Assembly: GCA_033065855.1 (NCBI GenBank)
Contig: JAVXUO010002792.1
Span: 186,001-250,000, forward strand
Origin: Escallonia rubra
Lineage: Eukaryota; Streptophyta; Magnoliopsida; Escalloniales; Escalloniaceae
Length of the DNA stretch: 64,000 nucleotides
Direction of reading: 5' to 3'
This document shows, in pieces, positions 10,500 through 25,400 of the stretch. Position numbers and translations under genes: made by a program. Positions within the stretch are counted from its first letter, which is position 1, and every line of letters begins with the position of its first letter. The notes under the pieces were generated by a model. It did not search any database. It was not told where the DNA came from and worked only from the letters and a program-made list of their open reading frames with translations.

Positions 10500-13400
10500 G
10501 TAGTCTTCAACGTATACTTTTTGCAGTTTTTTGCTTTCATGGTATTATTATATTTTATTTTTGCAACGAGGTTTAATGTAATTTGAGCTCTGCCCTTGAG
10601 ATTTAATCATTTTGTCTTTTATATAACCGTGTAAATCTCCAAGCTTCATTTATTTAGCCTCTCTAGTTCATTATACACAATACCTTTGACAAAGTCTTGC
10701 ACGTAAATAATAGGAACATGCTGGTTGCGACGACAATAGTATAAATATATGCTGGGTTGTGATGATAAACAAGTGTCTGATATCCCCAGCACTTTAATGA
10801 GATTTTTACTTTACTATGAATCCAATGGACCTGCTCCTATTGTATTATTTCATCAAGCATGTTTCATCTGTTTTCTTTCATTTAAACACACCATTTCTGT
10901 ACTTCAGGCTTCCCAATTCGAAACGGTTTGATGTGTTTGAGCACTTGGGAGTCAGTGGAATATGTATCATGGATTCATTTTGTTGATTTAAAATGATGAA
11001 TGAAGGAATTGCTTCAAATCCAAGCTACTTAAACCACCAAAAGGACTGAGTCGGTTGGTTTGAGAAGTTTTACCCAAAAGGCGCTGAAGTTTTTATTTTC
11101 CCTACTTAAGGTGGGTTTTTCTTGTATACTAGCTTTTTTAAGGGAGTTGAGACATTATAGTGAGAAATCCTCGAGTAGGCAAATGCAGCAATATTGAGTA
11201 GACAAACCCTCCTTATTTGCTCTTTTAGCTTATGGAGTTATGGATCATTGGGGTTCTCGATTGACTTCCTCTTGAAAGAAGATGAATATGAAGTTGCTGA
11301 TAAGTAGAAATAATCTCCATTATCAGTGAGTTCAATAAATGCTTAGGCATTTTTTTGGGGGTGAGGATGAGAAAGCCTTGACAATGTCTGAACAAGAAAG
11401 TTAGGAGAAAGGCGATACACATCCCCCTGTAAAAAGTGGATAGAGTAGTTGAAGGAACTTCTTTTTTTTGTGGTGGGGGTGGGGGGGGGGGGGGGGGATT
11501 TTTTTGGGTAAGAAGTGTTAAGTTGTGGTGTAGTCTGAATGACAAATGCTCGTTAGCGGGGTTAATAAAAGGCTCTGTGTAGAGCTTATGCAGTGTTCTG
11601 GGCCAAGTATACTTCATGTATAGGTTATGCCTTCTCGGCAACCAGCATGATTTCGGTGCATCGATCATGGTTTTGGTGGTGGGCGATACACGACTTTAGA
11701 CTAGTTCATTCTCTAATTGTTGTTATATCATTGAAAGTTTGTTGATATGAATAATAGGATTGATTGAACATTATGTTGTCTATATTATGATAGTTTCCCA
11801 CTAATTTCTTTAACGCTATTATTACAGATTTTGGCGAGTAAAGTACCAAGTATAGTTTATAGAGAGTAACAACGCCAATTAACAAAACATAAAATAAAAG
11901 AGCCTTGAACTTAAAGCATACATTACCAGAAAAGTAAATGAAGAAATGAGATCTTCAATAGCACGCAAGTTTGACTTTGACCAAATTTAACAGCTACTAG
12001 TTTTTAACATTGACAGCTGGAATCTAATCACAGAAGACATCTTAGATGGCGTGGCCGTGTGGATGGCCCAGATTTACTCTTGTTAAATCTCTTTTGGTCC
12101 CTTAACCCACAAAAGTAGACACAATGCATACACCTTGAAGCGACTGCCATGGAAGGGAAAATCATTGCAACTTTCAAGCACTCAGTTATGAGATGCTCTC
12201 CATTTCTGGAAAGATCACCAATACCTTAAGAAGGAATGGTCTGATTGGGAACCATTTCCTATGTTTTTGGTACTGTTCTTTTGTTTTTTTGCAATTCTAT
12301 ACCGGGAAAACATTGTTTGACTTGTTTTCTTGGGAAAAGGTTTTAAGCGATAACTCTCTTTGGTAGGATTGTATGGTGAGCCTTTCCGAACACTTCATTT
12401 GTAGTTTCATTCGTCTTTGTTGCCCTTATGGTGTATAAGGGCATGAGCATCTAGTCTAGCTCTTACTTAAGTATAATATTATAATGTTGTGTCTTGATTA
12501 ACCTGAAACATCTCACACTCGAATACTGTCTCGTCGTGACTCTATCTTCCCCTCCGGCTCCGCCCGCATGAACTACTGCCACCTGGACCTCCACTCTTCC
12601 ATAACCTACCCACAATCCCTAGACTTTTTTTGCAACCACAATTCCTCCAGACCTGGTTTCCTGTTGTAGAGTTTTGGAGGCAATTTGAAGTTTATGGAGA
12701 CCGAGGAAAAAATGTAGTGTTGTGTATTTGCGCACTTTTTAGTGGTGCACCATGACCTGTTTCTCATTAATTGCTTTGTCCCTCCATGTCCAATCAGGGG
12801 CTTGACTAAGGGGAAGCGTTAAGCATGATATACATGTAACGCCCCGGAAATCCGGAGCTCTGTCGCCCTGAACTCCTGGAACGTTAACCTACCGGATCAC
12901 ATCAAATTTGTCAAATCTGTTCACTAACTCATATTCTAAATCATCTAATTCAACATCAACTCATATTTCTCAAAATACTAGATTACAACCTCTTAGCTTA
13001 AACTATTACAGCTTAGGTCCTTCTCAATTCAAATTCCTAAGAACAAATTAACAGTACCGACCCGTGCTGGGGTCTTACTATACAGTAGTGGTGGGCTCAC
13101 CGGAATCTCACACAACTCTATCCCATTCCCGAACATGCTACTGCTGATCATCACCTGCAGAAGGAAGTCAAACGAAGGGTGAGCTTTTGAGAGCTTAGTA
13201 AGGTCGTACAAGGATTACCAAAGGAATTACAAAACGATTCCAAAGAATCTGATCGACAGTGATTTCCGAATACTTCAAAGAATCTGAACAGCTCAATGAT
13301 TTTCAAAATGATCAAAATTCATCATACATAGATACCAAAATAACAATAACAATCCCGACGGTTTCCAAAATGATCAGTAAAAGGTCTCTTCCAAAGTCAT

Positions 13401-16400
13401 CATTTCCAAAATGCAATGAAGATTTCTCAAGGGATTTCAACACAAGCACAAATCATTTAGATAATACTTTCCAGTCATTTCCGTAACAGTCACGGGAATA
13501 TATAGTGCATATAAAATCAAAATCAACGTTGATCCTGGGCGGTTGCGATGCCATTCAGGCAAAGCCGTACACATGCATGATGTACCATAATATAATTACT
13601 ATCACTCTTCATCGGTCAAGGAACTATCCTGCTTTCCCGTAGGAAGCAATAACAATCCAGCCTTATACTGCCTCCCCACAGAACAGATACCCAAGTCAAC
13701 ACAAAAATCAACAATATCAATGAGGGTTAACATTAGCTCAAATCACCGAAATCAACTCGGGTTCCAATAACAATAAACATACTGATATAAGTCATCATTC
13801 GGAATTCCAGAAGAAAAATCACAAATAAACAGCAAAAACAATTGCGAATCCTTATCTAATTTAGGCACAACAATTCAGAAGAACGGATACAAACAATTAT
13901 CAAATTTGCTCGGCATGCAATAAAAAGCGAGCATTACAAGATTTCCAAATAATCGATTCAGGTTCAATATTGGGGTTTTTCGGGCGATAACATACTGATA
14001 TCAATACATACTTCAAAGTTCGACATTAGTCATAAGTAAATCAAAGGAGTACTTACGAGTACGAGTTATCAAATTAAGGGTTTGGACGAAAGTCTTTACC
14101 CAGGGTTTAGATAGAATCCCTTACCTGGATCCGCAGCTAGATTATCCTAACCGGAAAGTCTTTAGCTTTACCCTAAATGGAATAATCGAATCAGTAGAAC
14201 ATAACCTAAAATACAATATTATAACTTAATATGGACTCACGCATACTCTCAAAATGAACCTCCTTCGCGTATGTAAAATTACCAAATGCCCTTAGGTGTA
14301 ATATTACCAAAATGCCCCTCTCAGACTTAAATCACCAAAATGGTCTTCTCGTAAGCAGAATCACTATAATAACCTTACCGTACGCAATTTTACCCAAAAA
14401 TACCTTAGGTCAAATTACCAAAATACCCCCTCACATTTGAATCACAAAAACAGTCTTCCCGCAAGTAAAATCACTCAAACAATCTTACTGTATGTGAATT
14501 TAACTCAAAATACCTTTTATAGGTAAAATTACCAAAATACCCCCTCGGGGTGGCAAATTACCAAAATACTCCCTCGGGGTGGCAAATTACCAAAATACTC
14601 CTGGGGTTTCCGGCAGCGAAAAATTCCAAAAACATCTTAAAATACTATTTTTAGCATCCTGAAGTCATTTTTGGACTAAAAAGTATTTTAGAGAATTTTC
14701 GCCCGAAAATCCCGAAATGGTGTCCGGACTGAGCGCTAAAAGGCCAGTTTCGCGAAAAATACCTATCGGCCTTGGAATGACACGAAATTTTAGAATATGA
14801 ATCATATCAGTCAAATAAGATTTTACTAAAATTTTCAGATCAAAATAGCTTGGTTTGCTATGCTAAATAACCAACATTGGACCTATTCTTGTTTTATTAA
14901 AAGACTGTAAAGTCATTGGACCTATTCTTGTTTTTTTAAAAGACTGTAAAGTCATTGGACCTATTCTTGTTTTATTAGTTCATGAAGTATGCTTCATCTG
15001 TTTTTTTTCCATTTTAATATGCCATTTTGTTTTGGTATCTTACGGTTCTCAATTCAGACGGCGTTGATTTGTTTGAGCACATGGGAGTCGGTGTAATACA
15101 TATTATAAGTTTATTTAGTTCAGTTGACATGATGAATGAAGGAGTTACTTCAAATCTGAACTACCGTGCCAACAGTGACCGAATCTAATGGTTTGTTAAG
15201 GTGTGCCCAATTGAACCGGAAGTGTTATTTTTCAACTTCTAGGTTGGAACTTATTATGTAGCAACTTTTGGAAGGGAGTCGAGACAGTTTAGTGAGAAAT
15301 TCTTGAGTAGAGAAACTCGGCAATATTGAGTTTCAGTATATAAATAATCAACCTAAAGGGAAGTAGATTCCTGATTATGCTGCCAACAGGGCTCTCACCT
15401 TTCTTATATGCTCTGTTAGATGGAGTTGAGGATAACATGGGTTCTGTATTAACTCCCCCCCCCCTCTCTCCCCAAAGAAGATGAATATTTACTGCTAATT
15501 AGAAATGGTTTCTAGTATTGGTGAGTTCAATAAATACTTTGGGCATTTCCTTTGGTGGTGAGAAGGAGAAAGCCATGGCGTTGTGATATCAGATCATGTG
15601 TTGAAGGAAGCAAGGATGTTAGGAGAAAGGTGGTGCATACCCTCTTCTAGAGATTGGATAAACAATTTTAAGGAACTTTCTAGTTCTATCAACTATAAAA
15701 GTAGGGGTTTAGGGGCGGGGGTGGGGGTTATTTGGGACTGTAAGAAGACAAGGAGGTCCGAGTGACAGATGCTCCTTACTCGAGGAAGGGTTTGGTGAAA
15801 AGGGGAACGGCATTGGTAAAAAGAAAGAAGCCTCTTAAATTTCTAAATCAATCTTGTGGGGTGTTATGTAGTCTAACTGTTCCTGTTCTTGAACACTCTG
15901 CATGTGAATTTTGACAAACTTGGGCTCTAGTTGAGAAGTCCTTTTCAAATTCTTTTGATTTTATTATCTCATTCCCTGTGTTTTCAGTCTAAAATGAAAC
16001 TAAATGCCTTTTGCTTTCCTTTTCAAAAAGATTTTATGGAGTCTTTATGATGAAGGTAGCGTTTGAAATTCCTTTCAATTTTGGTTTTTTGTTTCCAAAA
16101 AAACCAAACTCAAAACCAGTTTAGTTTTTTTTTTCTTTTACAAAAACAAATATGTGTTTGATTACCCAATTTTTATTTTGAGTTTTTTCTTTGGTGCTGA
16201 TTTTCGGAGGCAGTGACCGGCGGTTATCGCGGGCAGTGGCTGCCACTGGCCGGCGGTGGTCTCTGGCAGTGGCTGGCGGTTGTTGCTGCCGGTGGCCGGC
16301 CGCAGGCGGCCACTGTGGCGGTGGGAGGGGGGCGGTGGTCTCAAAATAAAAACCAAAGCTGAAAACCCAAAATTCCTAAATGGAAGTTTTAAAAAACAGC

Positions 16401-19400
16401 CCTGTTTTAAAAATTGGTTTCCAAAACTGAAAAAAAAAAAAAAAAAACTTTGTGCTAAACGCGTTTTTTTCTTCAGTTTATAAAACTGGAGAAAAAACTG
16501 AAAATGAAAAGGAAATCTAACAGACCCGAAAAGTTGTTGGGTAAGAGTTTGTGAAGTGTTTGTAATTTTTTTTTTTTTGCCAATTTACTTGGGAAAAACA
16601 GTAAGGTCTTTGCCATCTTAAAACGGCTATGCAGTTTTTTTTCTTTTCATCACTTGAGTGCCAATCAGGGTGTTGGCAGCTTTCGTTCGCTCACTTTCAT
16701 CACACAACCCTGCCTCATCACCTACCACCACCTCTACCTTCCATTGCCACGGTTTTTTTATATTGTTGCGAGCCCAATAATCTGATCTCTTCACCTACAC
16801 TCAAGACCCGTAAATCCAATTGAATTTGTTCCTTAATTTTCCAGCAGATTCAATAATGATCTCCAGATTGTTGCGAACAAGGATGTTCATGAGGAGGTGA
16901 AGGGGCGGATAGTGAAAATAAAAAAAAATTAGGTAGAAGTGCAGAAAACTGGTACAGGGAGAGGGAGGGAGACTACATCCATCCCGTAGGCGAGATCGTC
17001 GAACAACCCTTCGTGGACCGCATGCCGGGAAATGAAACTCAGATTGGAAGTTTGAGAACACATGCCATAGAATTGTAAATCAAAGTCTCTTTAGGGCCTT
17101 CGATCGCGAGGCAGCTTAATTTGGATGTGTAAAGGTCTTCTCTTGACATTCCTTTCCACTCTGGTGCAAAGACTGGGAACTGTTTATGGATAGTAGAGAA
17201 ATCCTCCCATGTGGCCTCTACTGGTGGTAGATTAGACAGCAACCAAAATTTGGGAAATAACATCATCGCAATGCTTCACGATTCTTCTGTCAAGAATCTC
17301 CATGCGTTCGACCAGGAGTTATCCTTTAAGATCAACCATAGGTAGCTCAGCAGTGGGATAACTGCTTGCCCCGACTTGGCCTTGAGAAGGGAACATGAAA
17401 AGCAGGATGTAGGAGTTGGGAGGTGGGGTGGGGTGAGAGAGACTCAGACTCAGAAAGAGATTGTGCCTACCTTATCAATAGCGCAAAGAATCTAGTTGAG
17501 AGCTTCATTTGTGGCTCAAAGCCAAACTGGACTGCCTGCCAGTTTGGAGTGTGAGATAAACTGCTGTGATATGGATAAGGTGCTCCTGCAATGTTACAGC
17601 AGGCTCGTAAAACTTCATCCTCACATGTAATTGTTTCTCACTGCTACATTGGGCCGCAAAAACTTCACCCTAGCGAGAGCATTGGTAAGGAGCTCCTTCA
17701 GCAGACTCAAAACCTTCTGCCTTTCTCCGAAGTAGCTGCTCACTGCTGTAATTCTAGTAATGTCAGGTGTAGGGAGTGCTAAAGCCTTAGGGGCATAACC
17801 ATAAACTGCCTCAAATCAAGTGAGCTGTAGAACCAAGTGTTGTATCAAAACTTGGCTAATGTGAGCCATTTGGACCAGGTCTTATGCTTATTACTACAAA
17901 AACACCTCAATAAGTTTCCAAACACTGGTAGACCCTCTCTGTTTGGCCATCTTTCTCGAGGTGATAAGACGTGCTCAAGTTAAGTTTGGTATCTAGTAAG
18001 TGGATTATTTTGAGATTAAATGCTTGAGAAACATTCCGCCCGTCTGTTACAATAGCTTCTGGCATGCATGAAGCTTAAGCACATTGGCAAAGTACAATCT
18101 TGCCACATCTGGAGCAGTGAGACGTCTTGCTCAATCTGTCAAGAATGGCCAAATAACTTCATATCCGTCTGATGTAAGTAATCATTCTTCAAAATCCGTA
18201 GAAACACTGGACATTCTGTAATATCTTTTCTGAAGAAGGCATATAGAGAATTGTGGGGATCCATAAATAAGTGGCTGCAATACCTTAGTGACGACCTATC
18301 GCACATGCATGTAACTCATGAATGACCTGTTGCCTTTCAGGATGTAGACTGCCCAATGCATAGCTTGCCTCTGAATTTAAGAATGTCATTGTCAAAGGCA
18401 CACTAGGATGAGAAGTTAAATTATGATGCATTTCTGTATCAAATTACCAACTAGCCTCCAACTCAGTAATCCGTACTGGTTTGAAAATGGAGATGGCCTG
18501 GCAAGTAATCGGAACATGAATTCCTTCATGCAATCTGGAAATGGAATCAACAGCCTTATTCTCAATATCTGCTTTGTAATGAATCTCAAAATTAAATGTC
18601 AATAGCTTAGCAAGGCACTTCTGCTGCAGGAGAGAAGGCTGTCTTTGTCCCGAGAAGACTTCAGGCTATCATCCTCAGTCCTGATGATTAAATGACTGTG
18701 ACTTAAGTACACACTTCAGTATGAGATAGCCCGTACAAGTGCTAGAAGCTCCTTCTAGTAAGTTGACAAAGCTTTGGCCTACATGCCAAAAGCTTTACTA
18801 AAGTAGGCAAGGGGTTTGTTTTGTTGCATGAGCACTGCTCCCATGCCAGCATCACAAACTTCAGTTTATGGAACGCTAGCGTGGCTTCTGTTATCCACTG
18901 AATTATATCATTATGAAGCAATTTGGTAAGGGGTATAGGGGTTCCATAATAAGGCTGTTGATTTTCTGTAGGATTTGGTCAACCCTAGGAGGCATCTTAA
19001 CCGCTTGATAGTCTTGGGAAGAGGCCATTGCACCATATCATCAATATTTGCAGGATCAGCGACAACACCTTGACCAGAGGTAATGTGGCCAAGCTACTCA
19101 ACCTCTGGTCGAGCAAATTAACAATTGGACCTCTTAGCATAGAGTTTATTTTGTTGTAATCTAAGCAAGACAGTGTGGAGGTGTTGCATGTGCTCAACGT
19201 CAGTTTGTTGTATAAAAGGAAGTCATCAAACAAAAACAAATTTCTAAGCTATGGCCAAGAAATGTTCACAAGTGATTGGAAGGTGGCTGGTGCATTAGGG
19301 AGGCCAGAAAGGCATCATATTGAGTTCAAAATGACCAATGTACTCAAACTTCAAGCAAACATTTGTTGTTAAATTTGTCTCAGCATCATGTCTAACAATC

Positions 19401-22400
19401 TACAGTCTACCTATTCTCTCAGAGGCCAAGGTATCTGTCAAACAAAAAATTTGTATGAACTAGTACTGGAGTAGAAGACATCTTTACACTTCATCGACCC
19501 ATTTTTTGTAGCTCTGTTCTGGGCTATTTTGTATAGATTTTTCCACCATTCATTCCAACGAGGTCTCAAGCACTAATCTCCTTTGTACGTATTTTCCGGT
19601 AAATTCCCACCTCTTTCTTATATGATTGTTCGTGCGTGCAACTGCTTTCGATCTTCATTGTGGCAACAACATAGTGGTCGAACTTTAAGCGTACCCTCAC
19701 TTTTGCTCATTGTTATATGCTTGCAGAAAAATACCTTTGGATGTAAACCCAATCCACTTTGTCTGGCTCTGTGCAATGATTGGAGCCGATTATTATTTAA
19801 AAGTTATAATCATCCACAATTCTTTTCCAGCTCTCATTGGATCCGGGGCAGTTTGTGATTGGCCATATAAGATTCTGCCCATGAACTCAAAAGTACCTAC
19901 TTGCTAGCCCTTTTGAGGGTGGCGATCTCCTGTGGTGGGGCCATGGACTGGATTGTGATATTGCACATCGGATGTGGGACAATGTGAGATTGGCCTTATA
20001 AGACCTGCTAATGATCTTAGACTTGCCTACTTTGGCTAGCCCTTTTAAGGGAGGCATCAGCCTGAGGTAGGGCTGTGGATCGGGTCAATATGGCTGGTGT
20101 TAGAACTAACTCTATAATTCACATTGAGAGGATGGTTGTGGCGATGAAGGGTGAGCCGGTTATCCCACTTTGGCTTGAGAGGAAGATTTTGGACTTATGT
20201 ATGATTGAGCCTTAGCGAGGATGCTGAGTCATAAGTAAGGGAGATTGTGATATCCGACTTTGGATGTAAAATAATACGAGATTGGCCTTGTAAAGCCTTG
20301 CACATGAACTTAGAAGTACATGCTTTGGCTAGCCCTATTAAGGGAGGCATTGCCTTGTGGCGGGGCTGTGATGGCGTCATTGCATCAATAGTCCATGACT
20401 CCTTAAGACAATGTACTTCTTGAAGTCGGTTATAATGAAGACATTTGAGGTAATTGCTTCTTACTTGCCAAGTGCAAAAATTGTGACGAGTCTCTCAGAA
20501 CACAATAGCGATAACATTTGCCAAATCTTGCTCAGTGATAATAACTTTGGGTGCCTTGTTGCTCATCGCTTCCAGTCACATCTTGAACAACCATACAAAA
20601 GATTTGTCTATCTCATCTCTTAACAATGCAACCCCAAACAAGATAGAGTGATAGTGATGATTAATGCCCGTGATAGAGCAAAAGGCATTGTGTACTTGTT
20701 GGTACGGTAGGTGGTGTTAAAAGTCACAACATTTTAAAAATTTGAGAAGCATGTATAGATCTCTCGTCAACCCAAAAAGCTATTGATTTCGGGTGCTTCT
20801 CGCCTAGACTTATGCTGTATATAAATCTCGAGTCTTCAATTTGCATCCACTTTAATAAATTTATCATGGCTTGTGCATTATTGAGATCAAAAGCTTCTCA
20901 TCTTTGGCGGCGGACCTCGTTACTAACGTCAGTCACATCAAAAGTCAAGTTTTTTAATTTAGCCAACTTGCTCAGCAAGAGCGTTCCTTATATCAGTAGT
21001 TCCCTTCTGTGGTGCATTTAGTGTAGTAATCAGGCACTGTGCAACGGGGGTAATCTTCTTGTGAGAATGTCTTTGACCCACCTTAGAGGGTGTTACTAAC
21101 GGTTGATTGTGTGCCAATGCCAAGCTAGTGGCAGCCTAATTATCCTATTACTTTTTATATCTTAAAGACAGGCCTTGCACCTTGTACCCACAAAACTGTG
21201 TTTTATTTATTGTTCCCCCATTATCATCGTTTGCATGATTTTGTTTAATATTATATGTATTTTACCCCTATGACGCTCGCATAACAATAAGCATACTTTC
21301 TTTGTCACCGTACTTATTTTACTTGTCTTGATTCTAATGGCAGAACCAATTCTTAACTGCATTCTATAACATTCTTGGGCTTGTTCCAATTTTTCAAACA
21401 GTCGCCCTTGATAAGAGTCATGCGAATCTAGGCCAAATTTTTCCTTATTCAAAAGCGGACATTGTTGAACAAAAACCTAGGGAAAATAAATCGTATAATT
21501 TAAATTTTCTTTATCCAAGTGGTATGGAAAAGGAAGAAAAACAATACAACATTTTGAGTCAATACGACAAAGGTATTTGAAACGCCAAAACGTACTCTCG
21601 TAAAACACTTTAACATCACAATCATGTTCCTGTAACTTTTCTATATAAAATAATGGAAAGCAATAAGCCAATGAGTTCATGAAATTACCTCACTTGAGTG
21701 AAGCTTTAATGAAGAAAAGTACAAATAGATTTTTAATGGCTTGAGTGGAGTTGGAATGCAGGCAAGTGTAGCTGCAAGAAAGGAAATTGCAGATCAATCT
21801 AGGGTTTGGGGCTTACATAAGGCCTGTCGTTCGCCGATAATATAGTGGAATAGTGAGACGTTTGCTAGCAGATGTGAGAGGCAAGGAGGTCAAGGCATAT
21901 AATATAACAGTGAACGGAGACGTCTGTTGGTGGACGTGAGAGGCAAGCAGGTCAATGCAGGGGCAAAAGTGTAAAAATTCTCATCTCTGCTGAAGCGGAT
22001 GGACTCAAAAACGTGAAAATAAGAACATCAGGACTGTCCACCGCGAGGGATTGACAGCCAGATCAAGGCTATGAAGGAAGGGATCTTGCTTGTGTCAGTA
22101 AGGGATATATACACAATTCACACGCACAGAGAACACTCTCTCTCTCTCACACACACACACACACTAAGTCTGCTCAATTGTTTCCCTTGCCCATTTAAGA
22201 AAATAAATAATTAAATTGTTCAAAAAAGAATTGTTATGGCAAAGGTTTGCAGAACTTAATAAGAAACTAATTGGGGAGAAGCAGTGAGAGAAGACTTAAT
22301 TGCTTGGATTTTTAGAAAACGTGGGCATTGGTACGGGGAATGGAAGAAAAGAGTACATGTAGCCGACCCCAACTAGTTTGGGACTATGGCTTAAGTGATG

Positions 22401-25400
22401 ACGATGATGACTAGATAACAAATTCATGTAGTGTGTGCAAGTTCCTCATCAAGATTATGTTAGGAACGTCAATAAGTTTACATGGCAATCAAAGAGTTCA
22501 ATGTGTGATTGAAAAGATAAATCGTCAGCAATTGAGGAGAAGATGCTAGAATTCAGGAAAGCGGAGGATGATTGAACTTGTGGGCGAGCACAGGTAGTCG
22601 GATAAGATGATACATATAATATATGGTGCTTGACATGTGAAGTAAGCTTATCTTATGAATTCAGCTTTTTGTTGAATTTCAAGGATGTTAAAAAGGGACA
22701 AGAACTTCAAATTGCAGATATAGCCCAAAACTTAATTGGTAGGAACATGCAATTGATGAGCTTGTTAACCTCGATAGTATGAAGACACGTCTCAGGTAAA
22801 GACGAGAGCCGCGTGTCACTATTCCGCAATTTCAGAATCTCCCTGTCGAATGGCCTGAATTGTACCAGCCTCTACTGGGGGTTATTACTCATTTTTGTAC
22901 TTGTTGTCTTTGAGCGTCCTAAATGAGACATATATGAAGATGAGAGAGCCTCTCAGAAAGCCTCTCGAGAGTTACATTGATTCATTTCTATGTATGTATG
23001 CGCTTATGCCTGTACATGTTAATAGTGTAGTATGGAGCTTGTTTGTTTTGAATTAACTTGTAATTTTCTGCTCCCGAGTAAAGCCGAATCCCAGCTCACT
23101 TTTGAGGCCGAATTTCAAGTATTTTACCAAGGTAGGAATTTGGCTGGAATGAGCTAGAAGATACTGTAGTCTCAACACCAAATCTTGAGCTGTTAGCCTG
23201 TTACTTGAAAAAGGTTGGATTTTACCTCACTAGATTCACGGCTTGAAATTATTGATCCATGGGACTCTGGACTTATCTTTCTTCAAAATAACACAGTTCC
23301 TTGTATTTCGCTTCTTTCTTGTGTGAGATGACTCATGCAGGTTGATATTTTCTATCATTTACTTGTTATAGAGATCCTCTACCAGTTAAACTTATATGAT
23401 CTAAAAGACTAAAAATAGACTGCTTTAACGTTATGTCCCTGTGTCCCCTAAAACTAGACTGCTATAACAAGCAAAACCGTAAACATAAGAACTATCAACC
23501 TGGAATTGTGTTGTCCAATAACAAATGTCTCATTGCACAGGCGAAGAAGTCGTTCTGGCACCCCTCGACGCCATAGAAGTCGCACACCAACTTTGAGGCG
23601 TGGAAGAAGTCCATCTCCAACAGCAAAGCGTCACAAGAGGCAAAGAAGTAGGAGTTCTTCATTGTCTCCTTTGCCCAAATCACGTAGCCCGAGTCTAACA
23701 TCTACTGAGCGCAAAAATGCCCTTCAAAAATTGAGAAAGGAAGAAGAAGTAAAAAAAAGGTAAAATCCACAGTTTTTCTTGCTTATGTAAATGCTTTCTG
23801 TATTGGGTTCTACTCTCAGTGTCTATAGGTTGGCAAGGTTTTGTTAGTGAAGTTGGATCTCAGTTGTTTTTCATGGTCTTGGATAATCTACTGTGATCCA
23901 TGCTTATTTTGCAAAGAGATCAACAAAATTGTCATCTTGATTGACCCTATTTGTTCTTGAAGAATTTAATAAAGATGATTTTTATTTGAGGGAGGGGCTA
24001 ATTTTCAAACTCCCTAATATGATATTCCGCCCCACTTGTCTGTTAAAAAAAAATTAAAAACAAATGCAGTTTTAGCGACAAAGAGGGTGTGGAAAAGCAT
24101 ATAAAGGTGGAAATAGCATTTGCTTACTAGATTATAAGTTTTAATATTGCATGTTTAATAGCAAAGGAAATCCTATGCTTATTGTGACCTAGCATGTAAG
24201 GAGTTGCTTGAGTTTCTTGAAATGGCGGATGTGTACAAAATTCGCTGTGATTGCAATTAATACAGGGGCGAGAGTGAGAAAGGAAAAGTCCATATATATT
24301 GACTATGCTAATAAGAGGTACAATGTGTGTAGTACACGTAGTAGAGTCTAATCTAATCAAATCCTAGCAATAATATCAGTGTCTTAGACAACTCTAGATT
24401 GTTCTAAGTATATAGGCCCCCTCAAACTCAAGGTTGCGGGAAGGAAGCCAACTTGAGTTTGGTAAATAAGTTGTAAAAACATCCAGGTGGATAAACCTTG
24501 GTAAAGATGTCAACAAAGATGACAACTCTGTTCAGAATGCAGCATTTTTTATGTACCGGTACAAAACCGTACTGGTTGTACTCGTACCTTTATCAACTCA
24601 CGCTCCTTGAGTTGTAGAAATCTTTTATGCACATCTGCTACACGCTTCTACTGTTCGCTGCTAGAATCTATACTCCTGTGCACTTCTTCATGAATATCGT
24701 GAATGTGTACAAAAGAGTCACCATCCTCGCTATTCAAAGGTTATATGTAAGGGTGCAATGTCCATGGGCTGCCTAGGCTTTAATCCATTTGCAACTTAAA
24801 AAGGGAGGAGATCTTGTAGCACGATTTACAGAAATGTTGGACATAACTGTTGCTTGTGGCAAAATGTTAAATTGAGGACCTGGCATTAATGTTTACAGAA
24901 ATATAGCTTGTGGCAAAATGTTAAAGGATGGGATCTCCGGAATTCAGGCGGCATGTGGAGGGGTGATGAATTGAGAACCTGTGATGGTTGGATGGCACTA
25001 TGAAGTGCTTGAAAACCTCTAGGGTTGAGCAGAAGCAGAGATCGCAGGTGTAAAACCTTATAATAACGTGATAAATATGGAGGGGAGAGAGCGAGAGAGA
25101 AAGCTCTGTCTATTGATTATTGTAATTTAAATGTGCGAAGGGACCTTTATATGTGCCAATATGTGTAGTACAAAGTGTGACATATAGATAGTCTAATCTA
25201 ATCATATCCAATAAATCCTAGAGGAGATTCTATATTATTCTAAACAGAAATATTAACGTATAGAACTTGGCTCTTACTGTTGCTTTGCATACTTCACCGA
25301 GCACAAAGGTTGAGAAAATGCGTTAGAAGACTTGAACTGAAAGACATCATGCAGTTAGCCCAAATGTATAGCCACCAGTTGGCCATGAAATGATCATTCA

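Noticed and set aside
19710..19907. Short frames overlapping the snRNA-promoter-like repeats
   Set aside because: No domain; part of the repeat.
23495..23701. Minus-strand frame across exon 2
   Set aside because: Shadow of the RS-rich exon on the other strand.
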